From assembly GCA_902524345.1 (NCBI GenBank), contig CABZCX010000003.1:1-39503 (forward strand): 39,503 bases of DNA, read 5' to 3'. The notes beneath the pieces were generated by a model, which saw only the letters and a program-made list of their open reading frames with translations, had not been told where the DNA came from and ran no database searches. Position 1 is the stretch's first letter. Each line of letters starts with the position of its first letter. Shown here in pieces: positions 24,966 through 33,891 of the stretch. A program made the position numbers and the translations under genes. Origin of the DNA: an uncultured Pelagibacteraceae bacterium (GTDB taxonomy: Bacteria; Pseudomonadota; Alphaproteobacteria; Pelagibacterales; Pelagibacteraceae).

Positions 24966-26272
24966 TTAATATTTTTAATCATTTGCTCTGGTAGCCACAA
25001 AGCAATCTCTGGGAAAATCACAACTAAGATAACTGCTAGAACCATTAACAAAAACAATGGAAACGCACTTCGAGCAATATAACCCATATCTTTGTTGGCC
25101 ATACCTTGCAGAACAAATAAATTAAAACCCACAGGTGGTGTTATTTGGGCCATCTCTACAACGATAACCAAGAATATACCAAACCAAATCATGTCAAAAC
25201 CTGCTTGTCTAATCATTGGTTCTATTATAGCCATAGTCAATACCACAGCTGAGATACCATCAAGAAACATTCCTAAAATTATATAAAAAATCATTAAAAC
25301 AAAAATTAATACATAAGGAGATAAATCCATATTTTGAATCCACATAGCCAAGTTTCTTGGTAAACCTGTAAAACCCATTGCCAAAGATAAGAATGTTGAA
25401 CCTGCTAAGATAAATGCAATCATACAAGAAGTTTTTGTTGCCCCCAATAAGGATGTTTTAAAAGTTTCTAAAGTTAAACTTTTTTGAAAATATGATAAAA
25501 TTAAAGCTCCAACAACTCCTAAGGATGCGGCCTCAGTAGCAGTAGCTATACCAGTATATATTGAACCTATAACAGCTGAAATTAAAATTATAACAGGCAA
25601 AAGTTGTTTAGATCTTTTTATCTTTTCAAAAATTGAATATTCTTCCACAATTTTGGGCATTTGTTTTTTGTTAATCAAAGACCAAAAAATAACATATGAC
25701 ATAAAAATTAATGCAATCATTATCCCAGGTAAAATTCCAGCAATAAATAATTTTGCAATAGACTCTTGAACGGCTACTCCATAAATAATCAAAATTATTG
25801 ACGGAGGTATCAATAAACCTAGTGTTCCAGAACCAGCAAGACTGCCAAGTAAAATTTTCTCAGGATAATTTCTTTTTCTTAACTCGGGTATAGACATCTT
25901 CCCTACAGTTGCAACTGTGGCTGCAGAAGAACCTGAAATAGCAGCAAATAAAGCACAACCGACAACATTTACATGTATTAAACCTCCTGGTAATTTTTGC
26001 ATCCACGGAGATAAACCTTTAAACAAATTTTCAGATAGTCTTGTTCTAAATAAAATTTCTCCCATCCAGACGAATAAAGGTAATGCTGTAAGTGTCCATG
26101 ATGATGAAGTACCCCATATTGTTGTTGCCATTGCATCTCCAACCGGTCTTGATGTAAATAACATCATACCTATTGCGGATACCCCAATCATGCTTAAGGC
26201 TACCCAAATACCGGAACCAAGAAAAAACAATAAAACACTTATGAAAAATATTGTTAATAAAATTTCAGCCAT
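24962..26272 (-). CDS. dctM: TRAP transporter large permease (DctM)
   Basis: 436 residues with about 12-14 predicted membrane helices, the usual DctM size. Landmarks include GSSAATVATVGKMSIPELRKRNYPE (by key residues: Ser-Ala-Ala-Thr at ~115-118, Pro-Glu-Leu ~128-130), GSGTLGLLIPPSIILIIYG and MAQITPPVGFNLFV. It is the ion-coupled transport subunit, using the sodium gradient to bring in an organic acid or similar solute delivered by DctP. It is adjacent to dctQ with no gap. The convergent TPR gene shares its stop bases. Substrate is not predictable from this subunit. Confidence 0.95.
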   Translation of the reverse strand: MAEILLTIFFISVLLFFLGSGIWVALSMIGVSAIGMMLFTSRPVGDAMATTIWGTSSSWTLTALPLFVWMGEILFRTRLSENLFKGLSPWMQKLPGGLIHVNVVGCALFAAISGSSAATVATVGKMSIPELRKRNYPEKILLGSLAGSGTLGLLIPPSIILIIYGVAVQESIAKLFIAGILPGIMIALIFMSYVIFWSLINKKQMPKIVEEYSIFEKIKRSKQLLPVIILISAVIGSIYTGIATATEAASLGVVGALILSYFQKSLTLETFKTSLLGATKTSCMIAFILAGSTFLSLAMGFTGLPRNLAMWIQNMDLSPYVLIFVLMIFYIILGMFLDGISAVVLTMAIIEPMIRQAGFDMIWFGIFLVIVVEMAQITPPVGFNLFVLQGMANKDMGYIARSAFPLFLLMVLAVILVVIFPEIALWLPEQMIKNIN

Positions 26273-26755
26273 TTAACTTTTTTTAAATATCAAAATAAAT
26301 TGATGGAAAACACATATAAAGAAAATAGAGGAACCAAGGGCTACACTCGATTGAGGTATCCAAATTAAAATTTCATCTGCACCTTCACTTCTTTCTTGAA
26401 ATTTGTACGAAATAAGTAACATCTTAATAAAATAAAATGCTAAGTAACCTGAAAAAAAAGTTGCTACACTTAGACACCAGATTTCAATAAATTTTCTTTT
26501 TAACCCTGATAATTTTTCTAGAAAAAGAGTAATCCTTATATGACCATTTTCAACAAAAGTGTAAGCTAATGCAAAAAAAGATGCTGCAGCCATACAATAA
26601 CCAGAGTACTCTGCAAGGCCTCTAATATAAAAACCAAATATTCTTGATGAAATACCTATTAAAATAAATACTGCTACTAAAACTAAAAATATTGCAGCGA
26701 TATAACCTGAAAATTTATAAAGTTTGTTAAGATTCTTATTTAAAGATTCTAGCAT
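26273..26755 (-). CDS. dctQ: TRAP transporter small permease (DctQ)
   Basis: About 160 residues with four membrane helices, as in the DctQ family; the helix pair around FAEYSGYCMAAASFFALAYTF-like residues 45-65 and the basic loop are typical (key residues Glu and Tyr of the EYSGY motif). A longer frame begins with GTG at 26770, but that codon lies inside the stem of the hairpin at 26761-26792. The ATG at 26755, just outside the stem, is the more likely start (MLESLNKN). It joins directly to dctM. The hairpin separates it from dctP and probably lowers its expression relative to the binding protein. Confidence 0.9.
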   Translation of the reverse strand: MLESLNKNLNKLYKFSGYIAAIFLVLVAVFILIGISSRIFGFYIRGLAEYSGYCMAAASFFALAYTFVENGHIRITLFLEKLSGLKRKFIEIWCLSVATFFSGYLAFYFIKMLLISYKFQERSEGADEILIWIPQSSVALGSSIFFICVFHQFILIFKKS

Positions 26756-26759
26756 AAAA

Positions 26760-26793
26760 TTTAAGGCCACTTATCATTATAAGTGGCCTTAAT
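26760..26793 (-). terminator. Intercistronic hairpin between dctP and dctQ
   Basis: Arms 26761-26774 and 26779-26792 form a perfect 14-bp stem around a CATT tetraloop, with core AAGGCCACTTA/TAAGTGGCCTT. It lies between the dctP stop (26805) and the dctQ start. It lacks a clean T-tract on the minus strand, so partial termination or protection of the dctP mRNA end is plausible. Confidence 0.85.
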
Positions 26794-26804
26794 TTAATAT
26801 ACAA

Positions 26805-27776
26805 TTATTTATAACTAGATAAGACAGCTGCTCCTCTTGAACCAGCTTTTTGAGACCATTCTTTTGCCATCGTCTCACCTACTTTTTCAAAATGAGCCTG
26901 TAAAGATGCATTTACTGTACCTACTACCATACCAGCATCAGCTAAAGCTTTTTTGTCCCCAACATTTCCTTGTTTTGATAATTGCCAGCCTTTTCTCTCT
27001 GCTAAAGCTGCTTGTTTCATTACTAGATCTTTTGTAGCTTGATCAAGTTTGTTCCAAGAATCTTTATTTACAATTACCATATTTTTTGGAAACCAAGCTG
27101 CTATATCATAAAAATATTTCACACCATTTTCCCATATTTTAGAATTTTTTCCTGTAGTCGGGGAAGTGATCATACTTTCAACAGCACCTGTAGAAAATGC
27201 TTGGCTAATTTCAGCAGCTTCAATTTTTGTTGGCGCCATACCTGTTAGCTCAGCGATTCTAATCGTTGCAGAATTGTATGCTCTGAACTTTAAACCTTTA
27301 AGGTCATTGACAGAGTTGATTTCCTTTTTGCTATATAAGCCTTGTGCAGGCCATGGCACAGCGTAAAGAAATACCAAACCTTTTTCATCTAAGCCTTTGA
27401 TGATCTCAGCTTTAGATGCTTTGTATAATTTCATAGCATCAGAATAAGATGTTGCCAAGAATGGCTGTGAGTCTACTTCCAATAAAGGGTCCTCTTTACC
27501 TAAAGCTGACATAAATCTTTCTCCAATCTGAGCTTGACCAGTTCTCACAGCTCTAAAGATTTCTCCACCTTTAAATAATGAGCCACCTGGATGAGTAACT
27601 ATTGTAAGTTTTCCACCACTTTTTTCAGTCACATTTTTTGCAAATTCAGTTGCGTTTGCAGAATGAAAATTACCAGCACCATAAGCTAATGCCATATCCC
27701 ATTTTTCTGCAAAAGAAGAATTAATTGACAAAATTGATGAAACTAAAATAATTGATAAGTATTTTATGAATTTCAT
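26805..27776 (-). CDS. dctP: TRAP transporter periplasmic substrate-binding protein (DctP)
   Basis: 323 residues with a ~23-residue signal peptide ending SSFAEKW. The mature protein follows the DctP/DUF (TAXI-unlike) pattern: AYGAGNFHSANATEFAK, THPGGSLFKGGEIFRAV (~61-77), and LKGLKFRAYN with a carboxylate-binding Arg at ~151. EISQAFSTGAVESMITSP is the usual late-domain landmark. It captures a solute in the periplasm and hands it to DctQM. The ligand is unknown; most DctP proteins bind carboxylates. A strong GGAGG at 27781-27785 and a hairpin behind the gene fit very high expression, as for the other SAR11 binding proteins. Confidence 0.95.
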   Translation of the reverse strand: MKFIKYLSIILVSSILSINSSFAEKWDMALAYGAGNFHSANATEFAKNVTEKSGGKLTIVTHPGGSLFKGGEIFRAVRTGQAQIGERFMSALGKEDPLLEVDSQPFLATSYSDAMKLYKASKAEIIKGLDEKGLVFLYAVPWPAQGLYSKKEINSVNDLKGLKFRAYNSATIRIAELTGMAPTKIEAAEISQAFSTGAVESMITSPTTGKNSKIWENGVKYFYDIAAWFPKNMVIVNKDSWNKLDQATKDLVMKQAALAERKGWQLSKQGNVGDKKALADAGMVVGTVNASLQAHFEKVGETMAKEWSQKAGSRGAAVLSSYK

Positions 27777-27780
27777 TTAT

Positions 27781-27785
27781 CCTCC
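27781..27785 (-). promoter_or_regulatory. Strong Shine-Dalgarno of dctP
   Basis: GGAGG on the minus strand, 4 bases before the ATG at 27776. It is one of the few perfect SD sites in the window and supports this start. Confidence 0.8.
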
Positions 27786-27836
27786 ATTTTTTTTAAAGGC
27801 ATTTCATTATGTATTAAAATAATTATCAATAAAAAA

Positions 27837-27842
27837 ATTATA
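27837..27842 (-). promoter_or_regulatory. Candidate -10 element for dctP
   Basis: A perfect TATAAT on the minus strand in the 113-bp divergent gap between dctP and the TerC-like gene. The -35 (TAAATT, 17 bp upstream) is weak, so this is tentative. Confidence 0.35.
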
Positions 27843-27889
27843 CTACTTTTAATTGAATAATTTAAAATATCTAATACTATGGTCTTACT

Positions 27890-28501
27890 TTGTTAGAAGA
27901 AGCACTCATATTAGTTCAGATTATTTTCATTGATATAATCTTGGCAGCAGATAATGCAATCATCATTGGATTGATTGCAGCTAATTTTGCGCCTAAAAAT
28001 AGAAGACAAATTATTTTATGGGGTGTAGCTGGAGCATTAATTTTTAAAATTGTTTTTGCATTATTTGCCACCTATTTATTTGAATTTTATTTTATAAAAA
28101 TCCTAGGTGGTTTACTCCTGATTTGGATTGTTAATGATTTAAGAAAAGATCTTTTTGAGATTAAAAAAGTTAAATCTCCAACTAAAAAATCAAAAGAGCC
28201 CTCATATATTCAAAGTGTATATAAAGTTTTATTTGCTGATATTACGATAAGTTTTGATAACGTAATTGGAGTTGTTGGGGCAGCAAAGGGTAATTTTGGT
28301 TTTATGATTTTTGGTCTTGTATTATCAGTTGTGCTTACAGGTGCTATGGCAACCTATCTTGCTAACTATATTCAAAAACATTTATGGATTGCCTATGTGG
28401 GTTTAGGGTTTATCTTACTTGTTGCTCTTCAACTAGTAATTGGTGGTCTAGTTGATCTAGATATATTGTCTATAAATGAAGAATTTAAAAAATATTTCTA
28501 A
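27890..28501 (+). CDS. TerC/YjbE-family integral membrane protein, possible metal exporter
   Basis: 203 residues with six to seven predicted membrane helices. Acidic residues inside two helices, Asp15 and Asp21 (ILAADNAII) and Asp123 (ISFDNVIGV), match the two DN repeats of the TerC family. A cytoplasmic Lys-rich loop (~90-105) divides the halves. YjbE/YkoY-type members have been linked to manganese export, which is the best guess here. The start is TTG at 27890: the frame has a stop at 27872 and no ATG or GTG in between, and the residues after the TTG form the first helix. The stop shares CTAA with panB. Confidence 0.85.
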   Translation: MLEEALILVQIIFIDIILAADNAIIIGLIAANFAPKNRRQIILWGVAGALIFKIVFALFATYLFEFYFIKILGGLLLIWIVNDLRKDLFEIKKVKSPTKKSKEPSYIQSVYKVLFADITISFDNVIGVVGAAKGNFGFMIFGLVLSVVLTGAMATYLANYIQKHLWIAYVGLGFILLVALQLVIGGLVDLDILSINEEFKKYF

Positions 28502-29268
28502 TAAGAGTGTTTTTTTGTAGGATATTTTTTTTTTCTTACATCTGAGGCATACTTTTTAATACCATCATTAATATACTTTTTAACATTGGAAAATCTTTTG
28601 ACAAATTTAATATTAGTGTGATTTAATCCAATTAAATCATCAGTCACCAAAACTTGCCCATCACAATACACAGATGAACCAATACCTATAGTTGGAATAC
28701 TTATTTTTTTGGAAATGAGTTTTGCAATTTCGGTTTTTACACACTCTAAAACAATTGCAAATACTCCACTCTTTTGAAGTAGCATTGCATCACTTATTAA
28801 GTGCTTTATTTCTCTATTAGTTTTTCCCTTAGATTTAAATTTTTTTGTTGATTGGGGGAGCAAACCAATATGACCCATAACTGGGATTTTGTTTTTTATT
28901 AAAAACTGTATTTGTTTGATAACCCTTTTGCCACCTTCTAATTTTACTGCATCACATTTGGTCTCTTTTATAATTTTCTTGGCATTCCTTAATGCTAGAG
29001 ACTTTGTGCTGTAAGTTTTGAAAGGCATATCAACAACCATTAAACTTTTTTTGATACCCAATCTAACACTCTTAGAGTGATTGATCATTTCTGTTAAAGT
29101 GACTTTTTTTGTTGAAGAATAATTATATAAAACAGAGCCTAAGGAGTCTCCAACTAAAACAATATCAACATATTTATCAACTTCTTCAGCGATATTTTTT
29201 GAATAAGCTGTAAGACATACAATTTTTGATTTATTTTTTTTATCGACAATGTTTTTAATTTTTTTCAT
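28498..29268 (-). CDS. panB: 3-methyl-2-oxobutanoate hydroxymethyltransferase (pantothenate synthesis)
   Basis: 256 residues, slightly short but complete. Metal-binding Asp41 (LVGDSLG) and Asp80 (VVDMPF) and the catalytic Glu in VFAIVLECV match the E. coli enzyme. It adds a hydroxymethyl group from 5,10-methylene-tetrahydrofolate to 2-oxoisovalerate to make ketopantoate, so it is a C1 consumer. It is the last gene of the psd-to-panB run and overlaps guaA by 4 bp. panC is not in the window. The C-terminus is very basic ([14 protein letters not shown]), which is unusual but mild. Confidence 0.95.
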   Translation of the reverse strand: MKKIKNIVDKKNKSKIVCLTAYSKNIAEEVDKYVDIVLVGDSLGSVLYNYSSTKKVTLTEMINHSKSVRLGIKKSLMVVDMPFKTYSTKSLALRNAKKIIKETKCDAVKLEGGKRVIKQIQFLIKNKIPVMGHIGLLPQSTKKFKSKGKTNREIKHLISDAMLLQKSGVFAIVLECVKTEIAKLISKKISIPTIGIGSSVYCDGQVLVTDDLIGLNHTNIKFVKRFSNVKKYINDGIKKYASDVRKKKYPTKKHSY

Positions 29269-30827
29269 TCAAGCTCAATTGTACTTGGCGGCTTAGATGT
29301 AACGTCATAAACTACCCTATTTATACCTCTTATACTATTTACAATTTTATTTGAAATCATTTGAATAAAAGGTTTTTTAAATTCATAAAAATCTGCTGTC
29401 ATACCATCCTCAGAGGTTATAGCTCTCAATAGACACAAATATTCGTAAGTTCTGTTATCTCCCATAACACCTACAGTTTTAACGGGAAGTAAGGCAGCAT
29501 AAGCTTGCCAAATCTTATTATAAAAACCATTTTCTTTTAAAGCAGTAATAAAATAATGATCAGCTTCCTTTAAAATTTTAATTTTTTCTTTTGTTATTTT
29601 TCCTGGCATTCTTATTGCTAAACCGGGTCCAGGAAAAGGATGTCTAGAGATAATTTCTTTATTTAAATTTAGATCTAAACCTAACTTTCTCACTTCATCT
29701 TTAAATAAAAATCTTAAGGGCTCTACTAATTTCAGTTTCATTTTCTTTGGAAGGCCACCTACATTATGATGCGATTTAATTTTAGAGGTTTGACTACCTG
29801 TAACAGATTTACTCTCAATTAAGTCTGGATAAAGAGTTCCTTGAGCTAAAAATCTTACATTCTTAATTTTTTTGGCATATCTTTCAAAAATTTTTATAAA
29901 AAGATTTCCTATTATTTTTCTCTTTTTTTCTGGATCTGAAATATTTTTGAGTTTTCTCAAAAACTCTTTTTCAGCATTTACATAAATTAGATTAATTTTT
30001 AATCTCTTTTTAAATGTATTAACTACTTGTTTTTCCTCATTTTTTCTTAAAAGTCCTGTATTTACAAAAATGCAGTATAGTTTTTTTCCTATCGCTTTAT
30101 TTATTAATTGTGCAACTACACTGCTATCCACCCCTCCAGACAAAGCACATATTACTTTATTTTTGCCAACTTTATTTCTTATTTCTTTTATTAATTTCAT
30201 TTTTTGATTTTTTACTGACCAATTTTTTTTTATGTTACAAATTGAAAAAATGAAGTTTCTAATTATTATTTTACCATTCTCTGTGTGAGTTACCTCGGGA
30301 TGAAATTGTACTCCATAAATTCTTTTCAGGCTATTTTCCACAATTGCAAACTTTGAATTTTGACTAGATGCAATAACTCTAAAATTTTTTGGCAGTTTAG
30401 AAACTTGATCAGCATGACTCATCCAAACTTTCACATATTTCTTATTTTTAAAATAATCTTTTATTAACGGGCTATTATTTTTTTTAATGATATTAGCTAA
30501 ACCGAATTCTCTATGTTTTGATTGTTTGACTTTTCCACCTTTTATTTTAGACAAAATTTGATGACCAAAGCAAATACCAAGTACTGGTATTTCGTTTTCA
30601 ACAATATTTTTATCAAATGAGTATTTCTTAATATCATAAACGTTTAAAGGTCCACCTGATAGAATTATTCCTTTAATCTTTGCGTTTATATCTTTATTCT
30701 TTATTTTTTTATGACTAATGATTTCTGAAAATACACCAAACTCTCTTATTCTTCTTGCGATCAATTGGGTAAACTGTGAACCAAAGTCAATAATTAAAAT
30801 TTTATCAAGACCTTTATCAAGAGTCAT
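29265..30827 (-). CDS. guaA: GMP synthase (glutamine-hydrolysing)
   Basis: 520 residues, normal length. The N-terminal glutamine amidotransferase domain has the nucleophile Cys86 in LGICFGHQ and the His-Glu pair in [12 protein letters not shown] (~172-184). The ATP pyrophosphatase domain begins ~215 with the P-loop [10 protein letters not shown]. The C-terminal dimer domain ends [17 protein letters not shown]. It turns XMP into GMP. It overlaps the upstream TPR gene by 11 bp and panB by 4 bp. guaB lies two genes upstream, so the two-step GMP branch is in one unit. Confidence 0.98.
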   Translation of the reverse strand: MTLDKGLDKILIIDFGSQFTQLIARRIREFGVFSEIISHKKIKNKDINAKIKGIILSGGPLNVYDIKKYSFDKNIVENEIPVLGICFGHQILSKIKGGKVKQSKHREFGLANIIKKNNSPLIKDYFKNKKYVKVWMSHADQVSKLPKNFRVIASSQNSKFAIVENSLKRIYGVQFHPEVTHTENGKIIIRNFIFSICNIKKNWSVKNQKMKLIKEIRNKVGKNKVICALSGGVDSSVVAQLINKAIGKKLYCIFVNTGLLRKNEEKQVVNTFKKRLKINLIYVNAEKEFLRKLKNISDPEKKRKIIGNLFIKIFERYAKKIKNVRFLAQGTLYPDLIESKSVTGSQTSKIKSHHNVGGLPKKMKLKLVEPLRFLFKDEVRKLGLDLNLNKEIISRHPFPGPGLAIRMPGKITKEKIKILKEADHYFITALKENGFYNKIWQAYAALLPVKTVGVMGDNRTYEYLCLLRAITSEDGMTADFYEFKKPFIQMISNKIVNSIRGINRVVYDVTSKPPSTIELE

Positions 30828-31254
30828 TTTTTGGCTCTAGATTAGCAAGTGTCTCTAAAATTTTTTTATTCTCACTGCATAAACTTTTACAAACCTCAGA
30901 AAATGTTTTTGATAAATCTTTGACCTTGGAGTAATTTGATTTTTCCAACCCTATTTTCATTAGCATTAAAATGGCTTCTTCATTATTTGGATCTATCAAT
31001 AAAGTAGCATCTAAATTTTTCTCTTCTTTACCTTGATCTTCTTTAGCATTGTAAATTTTAGCTAAATATAAATATGAACTTGAATCTTTCGGATTGAAAA
31101 CAATACTTCTTTCAAACATAAACTTCGCATCATCAAATTTTTCATTTTCATAAAGAGCCAAACCTTTAGCAAAAAAATTATCACTTGCAAATGAACTGAC
31201 AAATATGTTTGTAAGAAAATATATAAATATAGTTTTTTTAAAAATATTTTTCAT
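30817..31254 (-). CDS. Exported TPR-repeat protein between guaB and guaA
   Basis: 145 residues. A signal peptide (~1-23, ending SSFA) is followed by two or three TPR-like repeats ([20 protein letters not shown] and [20 protein letters not shown] segments at ~28-90). Two cysteines near the C-terminus (CKSLC, ~124-128) could form a disulfide. The function is unknown. It is wedged between guaB (4-bp overlap) and guaA (11-bp overlap), so it is co-translated with purine genes though it is predicted to leave the cytoplasm. Its layout resembles the TPR protein at 24465-24965, which also has close C-terminal cysteines. Confidence 0.8.
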   Translation of the reverse strand: MKNIFKKTIFIYFLTNIFVSSFASDNFFAKGLALYENEKFDDAKFMFERSIVFNPKDSSSYLYLAKIYNAKEDQGKEEKNLDATLLIDPNNEEAILMLMKIGLEKSNYSKVKDLSKTFSEVCKSLCSENKKILETLANLEPKNDS

Positions 31255-32336
31255 TTGTATCTATTTTCATCTTTAACAATATCGACATTATGTACCATAC
31301 TTTCATAAAATCCAGCTTTTGTAATTTTTATAAATTGAGGTTTTTTTCTTAAATATTTAATTTGTTTAGATCCAAGATACCCCATAGATGATCTTAAGCC
31401 ACCTACTAATTTAAAGATAACTTTACTTACTTTCCCCTTATATTTAGCAAGACCTTCAACTCCCTCAGGAACATATTTAGAATTGTCTTTTTGTTTAGAT
31501 TGAAAATATCTATCTGCAGACCCTTTATTCATGGCCCCAACAGATCCCATGCCTCTAAAACTTTTAAATAACTTTCCGTTTTTTTTAATAAGTTTACCTG
31601 GTGTTTCATCGGTACCCGCAAACAAAGATCCAATCATAACTGCGTCAGCACCAGCAGCAAATGCTTTTGCCAAATCTCCAGAGTACTTAATACCTCCATC
31701 AGATATAATTTTAACTTTACTTTTTTTTATAGCATTTCTAACATTTAAAATTGCAGTCAACTGAGGAACTCCAATACCTGCAACCAATCTAGTAGTACAA
31801 ATAGATCCAGGTCCTATTCCAACTTTAATTATATCAACCCCTAATTTATCTAAGTATTTTGCTGCTTCTGCTGTTGCAATGTTTCCTGCACAAAGTGCAG
31901 TTTTTGAATTTTTTTCTTTTTTAATAAACTTAATCATTTCCGAAACTTTTTTTGTATGTCCATGTGCAGTATCCACCACTATCATGTTTATACCCTCTTT
32001 TAAAATTGCCTTTGCTCTAGCAAGCTCATTCGAACCAGCGCCTACTGCAGCTCCAACTAATAAATTTTGTTTTTTAACTTTTTTTATCTCCTGAACTTGT
32101 TTTTTTATATTTAAATTACGATGGATAACGCCAATCCCTCCAGCTTTAGCTATAGCAATAGCCATTTTACTCTCGGTTATTGTATCCATAGCTGAGGTTA
32201 ATAACGGAATTTTTAGTTTAAGAAATTTAGATAATATAATACTAGTGTCAACTTCCGACGGAAGTATATCTGAATATTTTGGAGCTAATGTAACATCATC
32301 AAAGGTTAGAGCTTCTTTTATAGGATCCATATTCAT
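31251..32336 (-). CDS. guaB: IMP dehydrogenase lacking the CBS (Bateman) domain
   Basis: 361 residues, about 125 shorter than the usual ~488. Everything needed for catalysis is present: [14 protein letters not shown] (10-23), the active-site Cys180 in GPGSICTTR, the IMP-binding [16 protein letters not shown] and the mobile flap ADRYFQ. The regulatory pair of CBS domains is missing: after [19 protein letters not shown] (~71-89) the sequence goes directly to [10 protein letters not shown] (91-100). The junction is clean, so this is a tidy loss of the domain and not a frameshift. The enzyme oxidises IMP to XMP. Without CBS domains it should be blind to the ATP/GTP control found in many homologues. 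It overlaps the TPR gene by 4 bp; a second ATG at 32330 is equally possible as start. Confidence 0.95.
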   Translation of the reverse strand: MNMDPIKEALTFDDVTLAPKYSDILPSEVDTSIILSKFLKLKIPLLTSAMDTITESKMAIAIAKAGGIGVIHRNLNIKKQVQEIKKVKKQNLLVGAAVGAGSNELARAKAILKEGINMIVVDTAHGHTKKVSEMIKFIKKEKNSKTALCAGNIATAEAAKYLDKLGVDIIKVGIGPGSICTTRLVAGIGVPQLTAILNVRNAIKKSKVKIISDGGIKYSGDLAKAFAAGADAVMIGSLFAGTDETPGKLIKKNGKLFKSFRGMGSVGAMNKGSADRYFQSKQKDNSKYVPEGVEGLAKYKGKVSKVIFKLVGGLRSSMGYLGSKQIKYLRKKPQFIKITKAGFYESMVHNVDIVKDENRYK

Positions 32337-32367
32337 TTATATATGATTCCTTAAAATATTAAAGTAG

Positions 32368-32979
32368 CTATCTAATTTTTTTACAAATTATGAAACTTTC
32401 TTTAGACTCTTTTCGACTTGATATAGGTTTAAAAACCTTAACTTCTTTAAATATTTTTTTTCCAAGTGCGACAATTTCATTAAAGGTGCTACCCATAAAA
32501 ATTTTTGAAATGAAATAACCTTTTGATGAAATTACTTTTTTTGAAAATGTCATTGCCTCTTTGCATAATTCTCCAGTTTGAATTGAGTCAAGATTCTTTA
32601 CACCAGTAGTATTTACAGCCATATCAGACATGACTACATCGAATTCTTTTGTTACATTTTCTTTAATTTTTTCTTGAATATCAGGCTCTGTAAAATCACC
32701 TTTAATATGTATTCCATTATCAATCGGTGATATTTCTTTTAAATCAATTGATATTATTTTTCCATTTTTTATTATTTTTGAGGCATATTGAGACCAGCTT
32801 CCAGGTGCTGCACCAATATCCAAAATAAACATTCCGTTCTTAAAGATCTTAAATTTTTTATCTATTTCAATTAATTTATAAGCTGATCGCGCTCTATAAC
32901 CGTCAACCTTTGACTGGCGTACATAAATGTCTCTCTTTTGTTTGTTGATCCAGTTTTTAGAAATTTTATTTTTTTTCAA
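32368..32979 (-). CDS. rlmE: 23S rRNA 2'-O-methyltransferase RlmE (FtsJ/RrmJ)
   Basis: 203 residues. The catalytic set K-D-K-E is visible: Lys35 (RSAYKL), Asp119 (VMSDMAVN), Lys159 (ISKIF) and Glu194 (SRKESKESF). SAM binding is by DIGAAPGSWSQ (54-64). It methylates U2552 of 23S rRNA late in 50S assembly. The gene starts the base next to the end of the glycosyltransferase-like gene. 31 bp separate it from guaB, the largest gap in the eight-gene run. No terminator is seen there. Confidence 0.95.
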   Translation of the reverse strand: MKKNKISKNWINKQKRDIYVRQSKVDGYRARSAYKLIEIDKKFKIFKNGMFILDIGAAPGSWSQYASKIIKNGKIISIDLKEISPIDNGIHIKGDFTEPDIQEKIKENVTKEFDVVMSDMAVNTTGVKNLDSIQTGELCKEAMTFSKKVISSKGYFISKIFMGSTFNEIVALGKKIFKEVKVFKPISSRKESKESFIICKKIR

Positions 32980-33891
32980 TTAAATATTATACCTTAAGCT
33001 TTTAATAACTTTATTATCACTTAGTGTTTCAATCTCAATTTCAATATTTTTGTTTGTCCTCATGTCCTTACCATCTTTCCAAATACCAGCTGCTAGGTGC
33101 ATTATACCTATTTTATAATTGGGCAAATATGGTTCAACGAAAGTATTATTAATTTCATCATATTTTGGCAATAGATTGCTAGCAATCCAATTACAATTGA
33201 GTGGTAAAAATTCTGTGGCTAAATCATCAATGTATACTGACATATTAACTGCTAAACCTTCAGAGCCAAAAATGTTTCCTGCTTTTAATGTTTGCTTAAG
33301 ATTATTTTGCCAACTTTCCCAACCAGGAGAATTTTTTTCTAATGAAAAAACACCAATGTTTATGTGTGGTGCGAAGGCTAATTTTCTTGCTTTATCGTAT
33401 GGTATTTTTGATTTCACTGCATGTTTAAAGTTTTGTGATTTAATAATTGCTAATTTTCCAAATAGCCAATTAACTTTTGACATTATTTTGTATCCAGGGC
33501 CAAGTGTCTGTGTGATGCCTAATTTACCATTGTTACAAGCTTTAAAATATAATTCTACACACTCCCAATCATTTACCCAAGCATCACAATCAATCCATAA
33601 ATATTTATCATAATTTGGAAAGTACTTTGGCAAAAAAGCCCTTGAGACTTGACTTTTTAACCATTCTTTTCCTTTTACTTTGAACTCTGGAACTTCGATA
33701 TCCCAATCTGCTTTTTTAATTTCATCTACTTTTTTTGACAATAAATCTTTTTGCTCTTGTGTTAATCCTGCATCTAAAACACAAATGGCAATTTTTTCAC
33801 TTTCTCTAAATCTTTTTATAGAATTAATCAGCTCATCTAATAAAGGGAAATAATTAGAGTCAGCTAATGAAACAATTACATTTTTTTTCAT
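32980..33891 (-). CDS. GT-A-fold glycosyltransferase-like protein (GT8-like)
   Basis: 303 residues. The N-terminus VIVSLADSNYFPLLDELINS is like GT8-type nucleotide-sugar transferases, and a metal-binding DxD motif is seen as LWIDCDAWV (Asp101, Asp103). Later landmarks are INIGVFSLEKNSPGW (~178-192) and a His near the end in IMHLAAGIWKDG, which in GT8 enzymes binds the metal. There are no membrane helices, so it is cytoplasmic. Donor and acceptor are unknown. It overlaps pssA by one base, so a role in envelope or lipid glycosylation is plausible but only inferred. Confidence 0.7.
   Translation of the reverse strand: MKKNVIVSLADSNYFPLLDELINSIKRFRESEKIAICVLDAGLTQEQKDLLSKKVDEIKKADWDIEVPEFKVKGKEWLKSQVSRAFLPKYFPNYDKYLWIDCDAWVNDWECVELYFKACNNGKLGITQTLGPGYKIMSKVNWLFGKLAIIKSQNFKHAVKSKIPYDKARKLAFAPHINIGVFSLEKNSPGWESWQNNLKQTLKAGNIFGSEGLAVNMSVYIDDLATEFLPLNCNWIASNLLPKYDEINNTFVEPYLPNYKIGIMHLAAGIWKDGKDMRTNKNIEIEIETLSDNKVIKSLRYNI

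Noticed and set aside
26761..26770. GTG at 26770 as the dctQ start
   Set aside because: It lies in the stem of a perfect hairpin, and an ATG with a normal family N-terminus follows at 26755.
31251..32336. guaB as a broken pseudogene because it is short
   Set aside because: The frame is intact, all catalytic motifs are present and it is embedded in a tight operon. Loss of the CBS module explains the length.
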